A stretch of DNA of 64,000 nucleotides from Pseudohaliea sp964438205 (GTDB lineage Bacteria > Pseudomonadota > Gammaproteobacteria > Pseudomonadales > Halieaceae), in contig CAYTJQ010000002.1 in assembly GCA_964438205.1 (NCBI GenBank), positions 1 through 64,000 of the forward strand, read 5' to 3'. A program made the position numbers and the translations under genes. A model generated the notes under the pieces. It was not told the origin of the DNA. It saw only the letters and a list, made by a program, of their open reading frames with translations, and ran no database searches. The number at the start of each line of letters is the position of its first letter. Position 1 is the first letter of the stretch. Of the stretch, positions 52,749-61,401 are shown piece after piece.

Positions 52749-53486
52749 TCAGTGCAGCCGGCGGATCACCGCGGGCAGGAAGCGCGCCGCGGGCACGTAG
52801 ATGCTGCGCCCGCTGCTGTCCCCCCGCGACAGTACCCCCACCAGGCGGCCACCGTGGAAGGCGCCGCCCCCGGATGCCCCCTTGTAGGCAAGGCAGTCGG
52901 TCAGCCGGTCCGCGCCGCTGGTGCCAGTCACCCGGCAGGCCGGGTCGTAGGTGAGCCGCTCCCCCCCGGCACCGAGGCCCGGGTCTCCGGAAAAGCCGGC
53001 CATGGCGAGGCGGGCGCCCGGTGCCACGGTGCGCCCGTCCAGCTGGGCGGTGGCCCCCCGCCCCGCGGGGATCGGCGGGTCCAGTTCCAGGAGGGCCCAG
53101 TCCGCGGCCATGCCGCCGCCGCTGGCTACGGCCCGGGCCTGGCTCTGCAGGGCGTCGCCGGCGAGGCCGGTAAGCTCGAAGCGGATCGCCCGGGATAGGT
53201 CCGTGTAGTACTCGAGGCAGTGCCAGGCGCTGAGGACGAACTTCGCATCACCGCCGCCCGGCGGTGCCAGCAGGGTGCCGCTGCAGCGCTCGTCGTAGTG
53301 ACGCCGGCGCCCGTCCTCCACACGGCTCGTGGGAATGGCCAGGCGACCGACGGAGCGCAGCCACGGCGGCGCGTCGCCCGCCGCGGACAGTCGCCGTTCC
53401 GCCGCGCCGGGGCCGGCGAGGGCCGGGACCGGCGCGACGACAGGGAGGAGGGCGAGGAGCAGCCCCCATGCCAGCCGCTGCGCCAT
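52749..53486 (-). CDS. Secreted trypsin-like serine protease
   Basis: This 245-residue protein has a signal peptide (LAWGLLLALLPVVAPVPALA). The S1-family triad is visible as His in FVLSAWHC, Asp in AADWALLELD, and Ser in YKGASGGGAFHG; a Cys pair around CSGTLL and WHC and a further pair (PACRV, TDCLAY) could form disulfides. It should act in the periplasm or outside. The ATG is immediately adjacent to the sthA stop (TGAATG), so it is read with sthA. The sequence differs from DegP (no PDZ). Target unknown. Confidence 0.83.
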   Translation of the reverse strand: MAQRLAWGLLLALLPVVAPVPALAGPGAAERRLSAAGDAPPWLRSVGRLAIPTSRVEDGRRRHYDERCSGTLLAPPGGGDAKFVLSAWHCLEYYTDLSRAIRFELTGLAGDALQSQARAVASGGGMAADWALLELDPPIPAGRGATAQLDGRTVAPGARLAMAGFSGDPGLGAGGERLTYDPACRVTGTSGADRLTDCLAYKGASGGGAFHGGRLVGVLSRGDSSGRSIYVPAARFLPAVIRRLH

Positions 53487-54884
53487 TCAGTACTCGGTGA
53501 GGCGGTTGATGCCGTTCAGGGCCGCGATGCGGTAGGCCTCCGCCATGGTGGGATAGTTGAAGGTGGTCGAGATGAAGTAGCGCAGCGTGTTGCCGTCGCC
53601 GGGCTGTTTCATGATCGCCTGGCCGATATGGATGATCTCGGTGGCCTCCGCGCCGAAGCAGTGGATGCCGAGGATGCGCAGCGTGGTCGGGTCGAAGAGG
53701 ATCTTCAGCATGCCGACGTCCTCGCCGGAGATCTGCCCCCGGGCGGTATCCTTGAAGAAGGCCCGGCCCACCTCGAAGGGGACCCGCTGCTCTGTCAGTT
53801 CCCGCTCCGTCGGTCCCACCGAGCTGATCTCCGGGATCGTGTAGATGCCCGTGGGCACGTCGTCGACGTAGCGGACACCTTCCTTGCCCCGGGAGACCGC
53901 GGCAGCGGACCGACCCTGGTCGTAGGCGGCGCTGGCGAGGCTCGGCCAGCCGATCACGTCGCCGACGGCATAGATGTTCGGCACCTCGGTCTGGTACTGC
54001 CGGTTGACGCGCAGCTGACCACGGCTATCGGCCTCCAGGCCGATCTTTTCGAGGGCCAGCCGGTCCGTGTTGCCGGTGCGGCCGTTACACCAGAGGAGGG
54101 CGTCACCGCGCAGCTTTTTGCCGCTCTCCAGGTGCAGCACCACCCCGCCGTCGGTCGCCTCCACGCGCTCGTAGCTTTCGCGGTGGCGCACCATGACGCC
54201 AAGGTCGCGCAGGTGGTAGCTGAGCGCGATGGAGATCTCGTCGTCGAGGAAGGCGAGGAGGTTATCGAAACTGTTGACCAGCTCGACCTTGATACCGAGG
54301 CCGGAAAAGATCGAGGCGTACTCGCAGCCGATCACGCCCGCGCCGTAGACGAGCAGCTTGCGTGGCGTGTGCTGCAGGTCGAGGATGCTGTCGCTGTCGT
54401 AGACCCGCGGATGGCTGAAATCCACGTCCGGCGGATGGTAGGGACGGGAGCCGGTGGCGATGACCACATCGCGGGCCGTGAGCGCTTCCAGGCTGCCGTC
54501 GCTCTCTTCCACCACGACCGTGTTCGGGTCGCGGAACTGCGCACGGCCCTTGTACACGGCGATGCCGTTGCGCGCATAGAACTTGCTGCGCATTTCCACC
54601 TGCCGTTCGATGACGCCGGCGGCCACGGAGAGTGCGGTGGGATAGGGGATCTGCCGGCTGTGGCCGATGTCCCGGAACAGCTTGCCGGTGTTGAAGCGCA
54701 TGAGCTGCTTCACCGCGTGGCGCAGTGCCTTCGAGGGAATGGTGCCGCGGTGCGTACAGCCGCCGCCGACCATGCTGTTCTCCTCCACCACGGCAGCGCG
54801 CTTGTTGTGCTTGGCGGCATTGAGGGCGGCGCTTTCGCCGGCCGGGCCGCTGCCGATGACCAGGACGTCGTAATCGAATTCCAT
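53487..54884 (-). CDS. sthA: Soluble pyridine nucleotide transhydrogenase
   Basis: This 465-residue FAD enzyme is the same size as E. coli SthA (466). The N-terminal DVLVIGSGPAGESAALNAA binds FAD. VGGGCTHRGTIPSKALRH has a single cysteine, as SthA does, instead of the disulfide pair of lipoamide dehydrogenase. LLVYGAGVIGCEYASIFSGL binds the pyridine nucleotide. YAVGDVIGWPSLASAA and the C-terminal dimer domain end FNYPTMAEAYRIAALNG. It transfers reducing equivalents between NADPH and NAD+. A TACAAT box (54937-54942) may be its -10. Confidence 0.95.
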   Translation of the reverse strand: MEFDYDVLVIGSGPAGESAALNAAKHNKRAAVVEENSMVGGGCTHRGTIPSKALRHAVKQLMRFNTGKLFRDIGHSRQIPYPTALSVAAGVIERQVEMRSKFYARNGIAVYKGRAQFRDPNTVVVEESDGSLEALTARDVVIATGSRPYHPPDVDFSHPRVYDSDSILDLQHTPRKLLVYGAGVIGCEYASIFSGLGIKVELVNSFDNLLAFLDDEISIALSYHLRDLGVMVRHRESYERVEATDGGVVLHLESGKKLRGDALLWCNGRTGNTDRLALEKIGLEADSRGQLRVNRQYQTEVPNIYAVGDVIGWPSLASAAYDQGRSAAAVSRGKEGVRYVDDVPTGIYTIPEISSVGPTERELTEQRVPFEVGRAFFKDTARGQISGEDVGMLKILFDPTTLRILGIHCFGAEATEIIHIGQAIMKQPGDGNTLRYFISTTFNYPTMAEAYRIAALNGINRLTEY

Positions 54885-54978
54885 ACACTGACTGCGCCCG
54901 CGCGGGCGCCTCGACTCCATGACAGGAAGGGCTGCTATTGTAGTGCCCGCAGCGGCCCGGGCGAAACCGGGCCGTAGC

Positions 54979-55020
54979 TTGATCGGTGTCAATGCCTCTA
55001 TTGCACCCGCTCCCTATGAT
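54979..55020 (+). promoter_or_regulatory. FNR/Anr-dependent-type promoter of ompW
   Basis: TTGATCGGTGTCAA (54979-54992) matches the FNR consensus at 9 of 10 positions. TATGAT (55015-55020) is a good -10. Their centres are 32 bp apart, placing the FNR box at -41.5, the class II activation position. Predicted start near 55027, 49 nt before the ATG. OmpW genes are known FNR targets in enteric bacteria. Confidence 0.7.
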
Positions 55021-55075
55021 GCACGGCAAATTGACGGCGCCTGTCGCGCCGGGTCCCGCAAGCAAGGAGTGAATT

Positions 55076-55765
55076 ATGAAAACGAAACTGGCTGTGGCGA
55101 TTGCTGCCGCGATTGCGGCCGGCGGTGCAATGACAGCGCAGGCCCACGAGGCCGGCGATATCATCGTCCGCGCCGGTATCATCAACGTCGATCCGTCGGG
55201 CGACAGCGATTCCATCGTGCTGCCGACAGAGCCCGCCACGGTGCTGCCGGGTGGCGTCGATGTCGATGACGACACGCAGCTGAGCATCATCGGCACCTAT
55301 ATGGTCACGGACGTCTGGGGCGTGGAACTCCTCGCTGCCACGCCGTTCGAGCACGACATCACCCAGCCCGACCTCGGCATCGACGCCGGCAGCACCAAGC
55401 ACCTGCCGCCGACCCTGAGCCTGCAGTACTACCCCCGTGGCGGCAAGGCTGGCTGGCAGCCCTACGTCGGCATCGGGGTGAACTACACCTATTTCTTCGA
55501 CGAGGACGTCGACCCGGCGCTCGGCGAAGCCCTGGGTGCCGTCCTCGGCGCCAGCAGTGCGAAGCTCGACCTCGACGACTCCATCGGCCTCGCCGGCCAG
55601 GCAGGCGTCGACATCCCCCTGAACGACAACTGGATGCTGAACGCCGGCGTCTGGTACATCGACATCGGCACCACGGCAGACGTGGTGACCGACGTCGGCA
55701 CGGTGAGCTTCGACGTGGATATCGACCCCTGGGTCTACAACATCGGCATCGCCTACAAGTTCTGA
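55076..55765 (+). CDS. ompW: OmpW family outer-membrane protein
   Basis: This 229-residue protein has a signal peptide (LAVAIAAAIAAGGAMTAQAH) and an 8-stranded barrel pattern. Family motifs: AGDIIVRAGIINVDPSGDS, SIIGTYMVTDVWGVELLAAT, TLSLQYYPRGGKAGWQPYVG, GVNYTYFFDE, and WMLNAGVWYIDIGT; the C-terminus is the aromatic IGIAYKF. OmpW forms a narrow hydrophobic channel for small hydrophobic molecules and responds to oxygen and osmotic conditions. GGAG lies before the ATG. FNR-type promoter upstream and a strong intrinsic terminator downstream make it monocistronic. Confidence 0.94.
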   Translation: MKTKLAVAIAAAIAAGGAMTAQAHEAGDIIVRAGIINVDPSGDSDSIVLPTEPATVLPGGVDVDDDTQLSIIGTYMVTDVWGVELLAATPFEHDITQPDLGIDAGSTKHLPPTLSLQYYPRGGKAGWQPYVGIGVNYTYFFDEDVDPALGEALGAVLGASSAKLDLDDSIGLAGQAGVDIPLNDNWMLNAGVWYIDIGTTADVVTDVGTVSFDVDIDPWVYNIGIAYKF

Positions 55766-55809
55766 ACGACTGATACTGCGGTCCCTGCACCGCGGTCAGG
55801 TCCCGTTGA

Positions 55810-55836
55810 CCCCGCTATCCAGGCGGGGTTTTTTTT
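55810..55836 (+). terminator. Intrinsic terminator of ompW
   Basis: CCCCGC (55810-55815) and GCGGGG (55823-55828) form a stem with a 7-nt loop followed by eight T, the clearest rho-independent terminator in the window. Confidence 0.9.
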
Positions 55837-55978
55837 GCTTTTCTCGCGGTTTCATCGGGGCGGGTGCGGGAGTCTTCCCTCAGCCCTCCCTTGTCAGAAC
55901 GTGCCCTGCCAGCCGCTGATCGCAGTTTCCCGCACTCGCCCCGGACATTTGCGGAGGCCCCGGACACGGCGCCGGTGC
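55837..55978. other. Convergent intergenic region, no gene seen
   Basis: 142 bp between the ompW terminator and the stop of the minus-strand oxidase-maturation genes. No ORF, repeat or second terminator stands out. Confidence 0.5.
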
Positions 55979-56725
55979 TCAGCCGTGGTGCTCGTGGTCC
56001 TGCATCGGGCCGGCTTCCATGGGCATCGACGCGGGTGCTTCGCCGGGGATCGGCAGGCTGCGCTCGAGCAGGTGACCGCCATGGCTGGCGACCAGGTAAA
56101 GCGTCCATAGCCCGGAACCGATGAGCAGCAGGGCGATGAGGACCTTGAGGCCGCGGCGGCGCAGCAGGGCCTGTACGCCGCTGGCGCCGAAGCTGGTCGC
56201 CAGCATCGCCGGCAGCGTGCCGGCGCCGAAGGCGAGCATGAGGCTGCCGGCGCCCCAGGCGCTTTGCGCCGTAGCCGCCCAGGCCAGCCCGCTGTAGATC
56301 AGCCCGCAGGGCATGAGACCCCAGCCGAGACCGAGGGCGAAGCCCTGCGCCGGGCTGGTGACCGGCAGGAATCGCGAGGAGAAGCGCTGTACCGGTCGCC
56401 AGAGGACGGCCCCCGCGCGTTCGATGACCGTGAGGCCGCGCCACCAGTCGGCGATGTACAGGCCCATGAGGACGAGCAGGACGCCCGCGAGGTAACGCAG
56501 GCCCAGGGTCCAGGCCGCGAGGTTGATGCTGCCGGCAAGGAAGCCAAGCAGGGCGCCGAGGGCACCGTAGCTGGTGATACGGCCGCCGTGGTAGGCAAAG
56601 GTGAGCGAGGGGCGTGTCCTGCTACCGAGGCTGAGGGCGGCGGCAATACCGCCGCACATGCCCAGGCAGTGCCCGGCGCCGGCGAGACCGATGCCGAAGG
56701 CCGCGGCGTAGTCGGCGGGAGTCAC
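55979..56725 (-). CDS. Sulfite exporter TauE/SafE-type membrane protein (oxidase-cluster copper protein)
   Basis: This 248-residue polytopic inner-membrane protein has about six helices and GAGHCLGMCGGIAAAL near the N-terminus, a cysteine/histidine motif suited to copper. GLGWGLMPCGLIYSGLAWAA is in the middle, and the C-terminus is histidine-rich (MQDHEHHG). It is the last gene of the cbb3 unit, starting with GTG that overlaps the ccoS stop by 4 bp. Homologues at the same place in Pseudomonas clusters are thought to support copper delivery to the oxidase; sulfite export is unlikely. Confidence 0.83.
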   Translation of the reverse strand: MTPADYAAAFGIGLAGAGHCLGMCGGIAAALSLGSRTRPSLTFAYHGGRITSYGALGALLGFLAGSINLAAWTLGLRYLAGVLLVLMGLYIADWWRGLTVIERAGAVLWRPVQRFSSRFLPVTSPAQGFALGLGWGLMPCGLIYSGLAWAATAQSAWGAGSLMLAFGAGTLPAMLATSFGASGVQALLRRRGLKVLIALLLIGSGLWTLYLVASHGGHLLERSLPIPGEAPASMPMEAGPMQDHEHHG

Positions 56726-56970
56726 GGCGTGCCGCCCTTGCCGGCATCGTCTCCGGCATCGTCTCCGGCATCGTCTCCGGCGCGGTCGGCGCGCCCCTCC
56801 GCGCCCTGGCTGTCGGCCGTCGCCCCCGGCTTGTCGTCGTCGGCGAGGATACGCCAGCCCTCCTTGTCGAGGTCGTCGTACTGACCGTTGTCGATGGCCC
56901 AGAGCAGCAGTTTCACGGCCACGGCAACGAAAACGAGGGCGACGGGAATGAGCAGGTACAGGCTGTCCAT
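56722..56970 (-). CDS. ccoS: cbb3 oxidase assembly protein CcoS
   Basis: This 82-residue protein has one transmembrane helix (LYLLIPVALVFVAVAVKLLLW) and the family motif AIDNGQYDDLDKEGWRIL. The C-terminal 35 residues are an acidic GDDA-repeat tail built from a 12-bp DNA repeat. CcoS is needed for heme and copper insertion into the oxidase in Rhodobacter. It starts 21 bp after ccoI. Confidence 0.92.
   Translation of the reverse strand: MDSLYLLIPVALVFVAVAVKLLLWAIDNGQYDDLDKEGWRILADDDKPGATADSQGAEGRADRAGDDAGDDAGDDAGKGGTP
56741..56776 (-). repeat. Perfect 12-bp tandem repeat, three units, in ccoS
   Basis: CCGGCATCGTCT occurs three times in a row (56741, 56753, 56765), giving a GDDA triple repeat in the CcoS tail. 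Confidence 0.92.
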
Positions 56971-56991
56971 GGACGCTCCTTCAACACTTCC

Positions 56992-59430
56992 TCAGGGGCG
57001 GCGGCAGCGAGCCAGGCGCAGGGAGTTGCCGACGACGAGCAGTGAGCTCAGGGACATACCGATCGCCGCGGCCCAGGGCGGCACATAGCCCAGGGCTGCC
57101 AGGGGGATGCCGACGCCATTGTAGCCCAGGGCCCAGGCGAGGTTCTGCCGGGTGACGCTGCGGCATTTTGCCGCGTGCGCAAGGAGAAGGCTTACCCGGT
57201 CGAGATCACCCTCGGTGACCACGAAGTCTGCCTGGGTCCGGGCGAGCTCCGTGGCGCCGGCCACGGCCAGGGAGGCGTCGGCGACCTTCAGCACCGGGGC
57301 GTCGTTGAGACCGTCGCCGACCATGATCACTACCGCGCCGGCACGCTGCAGGGCGGCTACCGCAGCGCTCTTGTCCGCGGGTGCGAGGCCGGTCCGGACC
57401 GCGTCGAAGGCGAGCTCGGCGCCGAGCCTTGCCCCGTGCCCGGAGGCGTCGCCGGTGAGCAGGGTCAGGCGCAGGCCCCGCGCCCGCGCGTCGTCGAGGA
57501 CGCCCGCCGCCGCGCTCCGCAGCGGATCCTCGAGGGCGATGAGCGCAGCGGCGCCGGCCTCGGAGCACAGACCGATCCAGTAGCGGCCGTCCTCCGGGGG
57601 CGCGGCCATGGCGGGACAGAGGCGCCGGCAGTGGGCGAGGGAACCGAGGTGCCAGCGCCGGCCCTGCCATTCCCCCTCGAGTCCCGCTCCGACCCGGTAG
57701 CGGACGTCGCGCACCCCGGATGCCGGCTCGCAAGCGGCGAAGGCCTCGGCGAGCGGATGGGTGGACCAGGCCTGGAGGGCGGCGCAGAGGGCGAGTGCCT
57801 CCTGCTCCGACAGGTTGCCCGGCAGGCGGACCTCGTCGATGGCGAGGCGCCCCGCCGTGAGGGTACCGGTCTTGTCGAAGACCAGGTCGGTCGCGCGGGC
57901 CACGGCGTCCAGCGCGTTTTCCCCGCGCACGATGACCCCGGCGCGGCGCAGGGCGGCGGCGGCGTTCGCCAGCGCCGCGGGGGTGGCCAGCGCGAGGGCG
58001 CAGGGGCAGCTGATGACGAGCACCGAGAGGGCGACCCAGAAGGCCTTCTCCGGTGCCACGGTCCACCAGGTGAGCGCCGTGGCCGCGGTGGCGAGGAGCA
58101 CGGCGCCGATGAACCAGGCAGCGATGCGGTCCGCAAGCTGCGCGATGCGCGGTTTCTCCGCCGCGGCTGCCTCGATGGAGCGCTGCAGGGCGGCGAGGCG
58201 GGAGTCGCGGTAGCTGCCGCTGGCGACCAGCTCGATACTGTTCTCCACGTTCACGGTGCCGGCGTAGACCGTGTCGCCCGCAGCGACACTGCGCGGCAGC
58301 GGTTCGCCGTTGAAGGTGTCCTCGCGCACGGCGCTCGCTCCGTCGATGATTTCCCCGTCGATGGGCACGGTTTCGCCGGCGGGCACCAGCACCCGGTCGC
58401 CGGCGGCGAGGCGCTGCCGCGGCCGCTGCTCGAAGCGGTCGCCTGCGCGCACCCGCACCGCGGCGGGAAGGGCGGTCTCGGCATCGTTCCAGAGGAAAGC
58501 GTCCCGGTGACGCAGGCGCTTCTCCGCGAAGCGCGCGAGGAGCAGGAAGAAGGTGAACATGACCACCGAATCGAAGTACACCTCGCCGCTGGCCGCGACC
58601 GTGGCGTAGACGCTCGCGCCGAAGGCGAGGCCGATGGCGAGAGCCACGGGCAGGTCCATGACCAGCGCGCCCTGGCGCAGATGCCGCCACGCGCTCTCGA
58701 AGAACGGGCGGGCCGAGAACAGCACGACGAAACCGGCCACCAGCAGGCTGAACCAGCGCAGCAGGCCGCGATACTCGGTGGCAATACCCTGTAGGTCACC
58801 GGCGTGCAGCGCGATGGCGAACATGCCCACCTGCATCATGCCGACGCCGGCCACGGCCAGCCGGCGCAGATCCGCCCGGTGCTCCCGCCCGAGCTCCCGC
58901 TGCTGCGCGTCACTGCGGAAGGGGGCGACCCGGTAGCCCATGGCCGCCACGCGGGCGAAGACCGCCGCGAGGGGCAGCGCCGCGGGGTCGAGGGTGACGT
59001 CGAGGCGGGCCTGGGCGAGGTTGACGTTGGCGGTCCTGAGCCCGGGAAGGCGGCGCAGCGTGCTCTCGACCAGCCAGGTACAGGCGGCGCAGGTCATGCC
59101 GCCGAGGAGCAGGCGGGCGTGCAGCAGCCCGCTCTCGTCGCGCTCGCTGAAGGTCGCGGCGAGTTCCGGGTCGTCGTAGATGCGCCACGGGTCGAGGGCG
59201 CCGGTGGGGACGTCCGGCGGGCGCTCGCTCCAGGCCGTACGCTGCTCGTAGAAGCGGCCGAGGCCGCTCTCGGCGATGAGTGACGCGACAGCGCGGCAGC
59301 CCGGGCAGCACATGGGCTGTGCCTCGCCGTTGATGGAGACAGAGAAGTCCGCCCCGGAGGGAACCGCCTCGCCGCAGTGGTAGCAATGCTCGCCCGGCAA
59401 CGCCGCCGTGTCAGCTGCCGTCGTCACCAC
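56992..59430 (-). CDS. ccoI: Copper-translocating P1B-type ATPase CcoI
   Basis: About 812 residues. The N-terminus has a zinc-ribbon-like CYHCGEAVP/CCPGC region, then a heavy-metal domain with GMTCAACTWLVE. Eight transmembrane helices carry the metal site SCPCALALATP. The phosphorylated aspartate is in DKTGTLT, and THPLAEAF and GDGLNDAP are the nucleotide and hinge motifs. It exports Cu for CcoN assembly. I prefer GTG at 59430 (AGGGG 8 bases upstream, 20-bp overlap with ccoH); ATG at 59457 is an alternative. Clear CcoI rather than CopA because of the N-terminus and neighbours. Confidence 0.93.
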   Translation of the reverse strand: MVTTAADTAALPGEHCYHCGEAVPSGADFSVSINGEAQPMCCPGCRAVASLIAESGLGRFYEQRTAWSERPPDVPTGALDPWRIYDDPELAATFSERDESGLLHARLLLGGMTCAACTWLVESTLRRLPGLRTANVNLAQARLDVTLDPAALPLAAVFARVAAMGYRVAPFRSDAQQRELGREHRADLRRLAVAGVGMMQVGMFAIALHAGDLQGIATEYRGLLRWFSLLVAGFVVLFSARPFFESAWRHLRQGALVMDLPVALAIGLAFGASVYATVAASGEVYFDSVVMFTFFLLLARFAEKRLRHRDAFLWNDAETALPAAVRVRAGDRFEQRPRQRLAAGDRVLVPAGETVPIDGEIIDGASAVREDTFNGEPLPRSVAAGDTVYAGTVNVENSIELVASGSYRDSRLAALQRSIEAAAAEKPRIAQLADRIAAWFIGAVLLATAATALTWWTVAPEKAFWVALSVLVISCPCALALATPAALANAAAALRRAGVIVRGENALDAVARATDLVFDKTGTLTAGRLAIDEVRLPGNLSEQEALALCAALQAWSTHPLAEAFAACEPASGVRDVRYRVGAGLEGEWQGRRWHLGSLAHCRRLCPAMAAPPEDGRYWIGLCSEAGAAALIALEDPLRSAAAGVLDDARARGLRLTLLTGDASGHGARLGAELAFDAVRTGLAPADKSAAVAALQRAGAVVIMVGDGLNDAPVLKVADASLAVAGATELARTQADFVVTEGDLDRVSLLLAHAAKCRSVTRQNLAWALGYNGVGIPLAALGYVPPWAAAIGMSLSSLLVVGNSLRLARCRRP

Positions 59431-59917
59431 GGAAGTTCCCCTGCTGCAGGGAGCCATCGAGGCGCCAGCCTCCGTCTTCGCCGGCGTCGAGAATCCAGTG
59501 CCAGTGGCTGGCGACCGGGCCGGGCAATGACGCCGTGTAGTGCGTCGGGCCCGTACGGGTCAGCTGCACCGTGAAATCGCGGTCGGCCTCCAGCGGATGG
59601 GAGAGCTGGAGCCGGAGGCCGGCCTGCCCCTCGATGCCCTCGGTCTCGACCTCGATACGCGCACCGAGGACGGTCAAACGCGCGCTGTAGCCGCGCTCCC
59701 GGGCCGCCTCCTGTTTGGCCAGCTGGCGGTTGATGGCGAGGCCGTCCTTGTAATACTCGTCGACGACCAGGTCATCGGCGTGGCGGGTGGCGATGTAGAG
59801 CGTGACGAAGGCCGCGATGACCACCGAGCCCGGCAGTACGATCAGGAACCAGGGCCAGAACTGTCGGTACCAGGGCGCGCTGTCCTCCCGCGCCGGGGAG
59901 CCGGGCCGGCGACTCAC
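59411..59917 (-). CDS. ccoH: FixH/CcoH family oxidase maturation protein
   Basis: This 168-residue protein has one N-terminal transmembrane helix (FWPWFLIVLPGSVVIAAFVT). The FixH pattern DDLVVDEYYKDGLAINRQLA follows, then a periplasmic beta domain (LRLQLSHPLEADRDFTVQL; WHWILDAGEDGGWRLDG). CcoH stabilises the cbb3 complex during assembly. The GTG start overlaps the ccoG stop by 4 bp (GTGA). Confidence 0.9.
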   Translation of the reverse strand: MSRRPGSPAREDSAPWYRQFWPWFLIVLPGSVVIAAFVTLYIATRHADDLVVDEYYKDGLAINRQLAKQEAARERGYSARLTVLGARIEVETEGIEGQAGLRLQLSHPLEADRDFTVQLTRTGPTHYTASLPGPVASHWHWILDAGEDGGWRLDGSLQQGNFRGDDGS

Positions 59918-61326
59918 AGCGGGCGCATGAAGCGTGACTCGGCCACGGCGCGCAGGGAGGGCATGTCCTCGGCGACCGCGGTGAAGGTCATTTCCGTGCT
60001 CGGTGCCGAAAGCGTCTCGGGCCGTGCGCGGACGCGCAGGGTGATGGTCTGGTCCTCGCCGCCCTCGAGCTTGTAGCGAACGCTGCCGAGCAACTCGGCG
60101 TCCTCGATGCCGTCGATGGTAAGGGTAAAGGTGTGCGGGTTGCCGTCCATGTTCACCAGGTGCAGCTTGTAGATGTTCTCGATCGCGCCGTCCGTCGTTT
60201 CCACGAAGAGCTGGTTGCGATCCCGGATCACGGTCATCTCCAGCGGGATGCGGCTGGCCACGTTATAGCTGAATACCGCCACCATGACGATGAGCATGGC
60301 GACGTAGCCGATGACCCGGGGCCGGAGCCAGTGCGTGCTGCCGCCCTCGAGTTCGTTCTCGCTCGTATAGCGGATCAGGCCGCGGGGGTAGCCCATCTTG
60401 TCCATGATCGAGTCGCAGGCATCGATACACAGGGCGCAGCCGATGCACTCGTACTGCAGGCCGTCCCGGATGTCGATGCCCGTGGGACAGACCTGCACAC
60501 ACAGGTCACAGTCGACGCAGTCCCCGAGGCCGAGGGCGCCGCGGTCGGCATCGCGCTTGCGCGAGCCCCGGGGCTCGCCGCGGTTCCGGTCATAGGAAAC
60601 GATCAGCGTGTCCCGGTCGAACATCACGGACTGGAAACGGGCGTAGGGGCACATGAACTTGCACACCTGCTCGCGCATCCAGCCGGCATTGACGTAGGTC
60701 GCCAGGGTGAAGAACACGGTCCAGAGGGCCTGCCACTTGCCGGTGGAGAAGGTGGCGAGTTCCCAGACCAGTTCGCGGATCGGGTAGAAATACCCCACGA
60801 AAGTCATGCCGGTCATGAAGGCCACGAAAAGCCAGCCGGCGTGCTTGGCGCCCTTGCGGGCGACCTTTTCCGCCGACCAGGGTGCCTTGTCGAGCTTGAT
60901 GCGCTGGTTGCGGCTGCCCTCGGTCTTCTGCTCGATCCACATGAAGATCGAGGTCCACACGGTCTGTGGGCAGGTGTAGCCGCACCAGACGCGGCCGGCA
61001 GAGACGGTCACCGCGAACAGCGAGTAGGCGCTGATGATGAGCAGGAAGGCCAGCAGCGGGAAATCCTGGGGCCAGAAGGTGAGGGAGAAGATGTGGAACT
61101 CCCGCTCCGGCAGGTCGAACCAGACCGCCTGGCGGCCATCGATGCTGAACCAGGGCAGCAGGTAGTAGCCGAGGAGAAGAGGCCAGCCGGTGTAGAGACG
61201 CAGGCGCTGGTAGAAGCCCTCGATCTTGCGCGTGTAGATCTTCTCTCGCTTCTGGTAGAGGTCGAGCTCGGCCACCTCGGCCGGGGCCGCTTCCTGTACG
61301 ACTTCGATGACGTCCGGGTCTTTCAT
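59914..61326 (-). CDS. ccoG: cbb3 oxidase accessory protein CcoG (RdxA/FixG family)
   Basis: This is a 470-residue membrane iron-sulfur protein. Helices near 45-65, 88-105, 165-190 and 205-220 include VWCGYTCPQTVWTSIFMW and EQVCKFMCPYARFQS. A two-cluster 4Fe-4S ferredoxin module follows (CVDCDLCVQVCPTGIDI; CIGCALCIDACDSIMDK). The C-terminal IgG-like FixG domain is periplasmic. CcoG is a Cu2+ reductase that helps copper reach CcoI/CcoN. The gene is 75 bp downstream of ccoP, past a hairpin. Confidence 0.95.
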   Translation of the reverse strand: MKDPDVIEVVQEAAPAEVAELDLYQKREKIYTRKIEGFYQRLRLYTGWPLLLGYYLLPWFSIDGRQAVWFDLPEREFHIFSLTFWPQDFPLLAFLLIISAYSLFAVTVSAGRVWCGYTCPQTVWTSIFMWIEQKTEGSRNQRIKLDKAPWSAEKVARKGAKHAGWLFVAFMTGMTFVGYFYPIRELVWELATFSTGKWQALWTVFFTLATYVNAGWMREQVCKFMCPYARFQSVMFDRDTLIVSYDRNRGEPRGSRKRDADRGALGLGDCVDCDLCVQVCPTGIDIRDGLQYECIGCALCIDACDSIMDKMGYPRGLIRYTSENELEGGSTHWLRPRVIGYVAMLIVMVAVFSYNVASRIPLEMTVIRDRNQLFVETTDGAIENIYKLHLVNMDGNPHTFTLTIDGIEDAELLGSVRYKLEGGEDQTITLRVRARPETLSAPSTEMTFTAVAEDMPSLRAVAESRFMRPL

Positions 61327-61366
61327 GGGGGTACCACTGGTTGTGCCGGCGGGTGCCGGGTTTGCG

Positions 61367-61387
61367 GTGCGCGGCCGGACCGCGCAC
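61367..61387 (-). terminator. Hairpin between ccoP and ccoG
   Basis: GTGCGCGG (61367-61374) and CCGCGCAC (61380-61387), perfect 8-bp stem with a 5-nt loop in the 75-bp gap. It may attenuate transcription or stabilise the ccoNOQP message relative to the maturation genes; no T-run. Confidence 0.5.
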
Positions 61388-61401
61388 GGCGGGGCCGGGG
61401 T

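Noticed and set aside
55979..56725. Sulfite exporter function for the TauE/SafE-type protein
   Set aside because: It is coupled to ccoS and carries a GHCLGMC copper-like motif and His-rich tail, so a metal role in oxidase maturation is more plausible.
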